This document shows, in pieces, positions 5,535-5,903 of a DNA stretch of 5,903 nucleotides. Positions within the stretch are counted from its first letter, which is position 1. Each line of letters opens with the position of its first letter. Position numbers and translations under genes: made by a program. The stretch is from positions 1 to 5,903 of the forward strand of contig DCHL01000054.1 in assembly GCA_002317595.1 (NCBI GenBank), read 5' to 3'. The notes under the pieces were generated by a model that searched no databases, was not told the DNA's origin, and was given only the letters and a program-made list of their open reading frames with translations. The stretch is from Lachnospiraceae bacterium UBA1753 (GTDB lineage: Bacteria > Bacillota > Clostridia > Lachnospirales > Lachnospiraceae).

Positions 5535-5858
5535 TTGGGATGTCTTCCCCCAAGCCGACTCATCGGGAAATCACGCTTTTCAACATCTCGATGATGCATT
5601 CTCACGTTGTTCATCGGGAATCTTGAATTGGTTTCTTCCCCGATGACTCTCTTATCGTGCCTTTCATCGGGAAACTAAGATTAGCTTCTTTCTCGATGAC
5701 ACTCTTATATCATCCCTCATCGGGAATCTTCGATTAGCTTCTTCCCCGATGACACTTTTATCTTGCCTTTCATCGGGATTCTTAGTTTAGTTTCTTCCCC
5801 GATGACACTCTTATTTCATCCTTCATCGGGAATCTTAGAATAGTTTCTTCCCCGATGA
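5535..5858. repeat. 53-bp period array of inverted-repeat units, TCATCGGGAA ... CCCGATGA
   Basis: Six units are seen: 5560-5594, 5611-5646, 5664-5699, 5717-5752, 5770-5805 and 5823-5858. Five are 36 bp and the first is 35. Starts are 51, 53, 53, 53 and 53 bp apart, with linkers of 16-17 bp that often begin CACTCTTAT. TCATCGGG pairs with CCCGATGA, usually with one bulged C, then AA/TT. Units at 5560 and 5664 have CTCGATGA in the 3' arm, which keeps a G-U pair on the plus strand. A shortened 19-bp relative (TTGGGA ... CCCAA) lies at 5535-5553 and lacks the middle. The array sits upstream of the acetyltransferase promoter. Repeats and linkers are both conserved, so it is not CRISPR. I cannot name the class. 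Confidence 0.85.
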
Positions 5859-5903
5859 CACTCTTATTTCCCGTGGCGCCGAGAGTGCAACGCAGCAAGC
5901 AGA
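5859..5903. other. Non-coding edge after the 53-bp array
   Basis: It begins with one more linker-like CACTCTTAT and then turns to GC-rich sequence without a further TCATCGGG arm. No gene or promoter can be supported before the window ends. Confidence 0.4.

Noticed and set aside
5560..5858. A CRISPR array (36-bp repeats)
   Set aside because: Linkers are only 16-17 bp and are themselves alike, the repeat middles vary, and no cas gene is present in the window.

Overview
The window looks like a chromosomal piece of a Gram-positive, probably anaerobic member of the Clostridia, most likely Lachnospiraceae-like. This is inferred from three things: strong GGAGG-type ribosome sites, a ferredoxin-type DUF362 protein, and an amino-acid:Na+ symporter with a sigma-A-type promoter. 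The taxon is an inference only. Every gene I can support lies on the minus strand, so the transcriptional order runs from high to low coordinates.

In that order: (1) 5903-5415 is non-coding and holds an array of about six 36-bp inverted-repeat units at an almost exact 53-bp period, followed by a candidate promoter. (2) 5414-4869 is a GNAT acetyltransferase of the phosphinothricin/MnaT type, ending at a hairpin with a T-rich tail. (3) 4868-4631 carries three 27-bp tandem repeats and a very good promoter. (4) 4630-3242 is an AGCS-family sodium:alanine/glycine symporter. (5) 3183-2014, 58 bp downstream and possibly co-transcribed, is a DUF362 protein with two 4Fe-4S motifs. (6) 2013-1380 is non-coding, with a seven-unit hairpin-like array (GGTGGAA ... 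TTACACC) and three GC-rich 19-bp repeats. (7) 1379-759 is a YjbR-like domain fused to an O6-alkylguanine-DNA alkyltransferase with an intact PCHRV site. (8) 758-528 has 30-bp tandem repeats and a strong bipartite terminator. (9) 527-1 is the N-terminal part of an unrecognised protein that runs off the window edge.

The genes are ordinary housekeeping or accessory metabolism (amino-acid uptake, a redox-type protein, acetylation, DNA alkylation repair) and do not form one obvious pathway. The unusual part is the intergenic DNA. Four of the five longer gaps carry tandem repeats, five families in all. The two largest arrays differ in arm sequence but share one architecture: 35-36-bp units with inverted arms and a variable middle, placed at steps of about 53, 63 or 73 bp, close to whole helical turns. 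Some units share a core motif at the same offset. I cannot assign these arrays to a known repeat class. They are the best candidate here for something undescribed, either a phased protein-binding array or a family of structured RNA/ssDNA elements.
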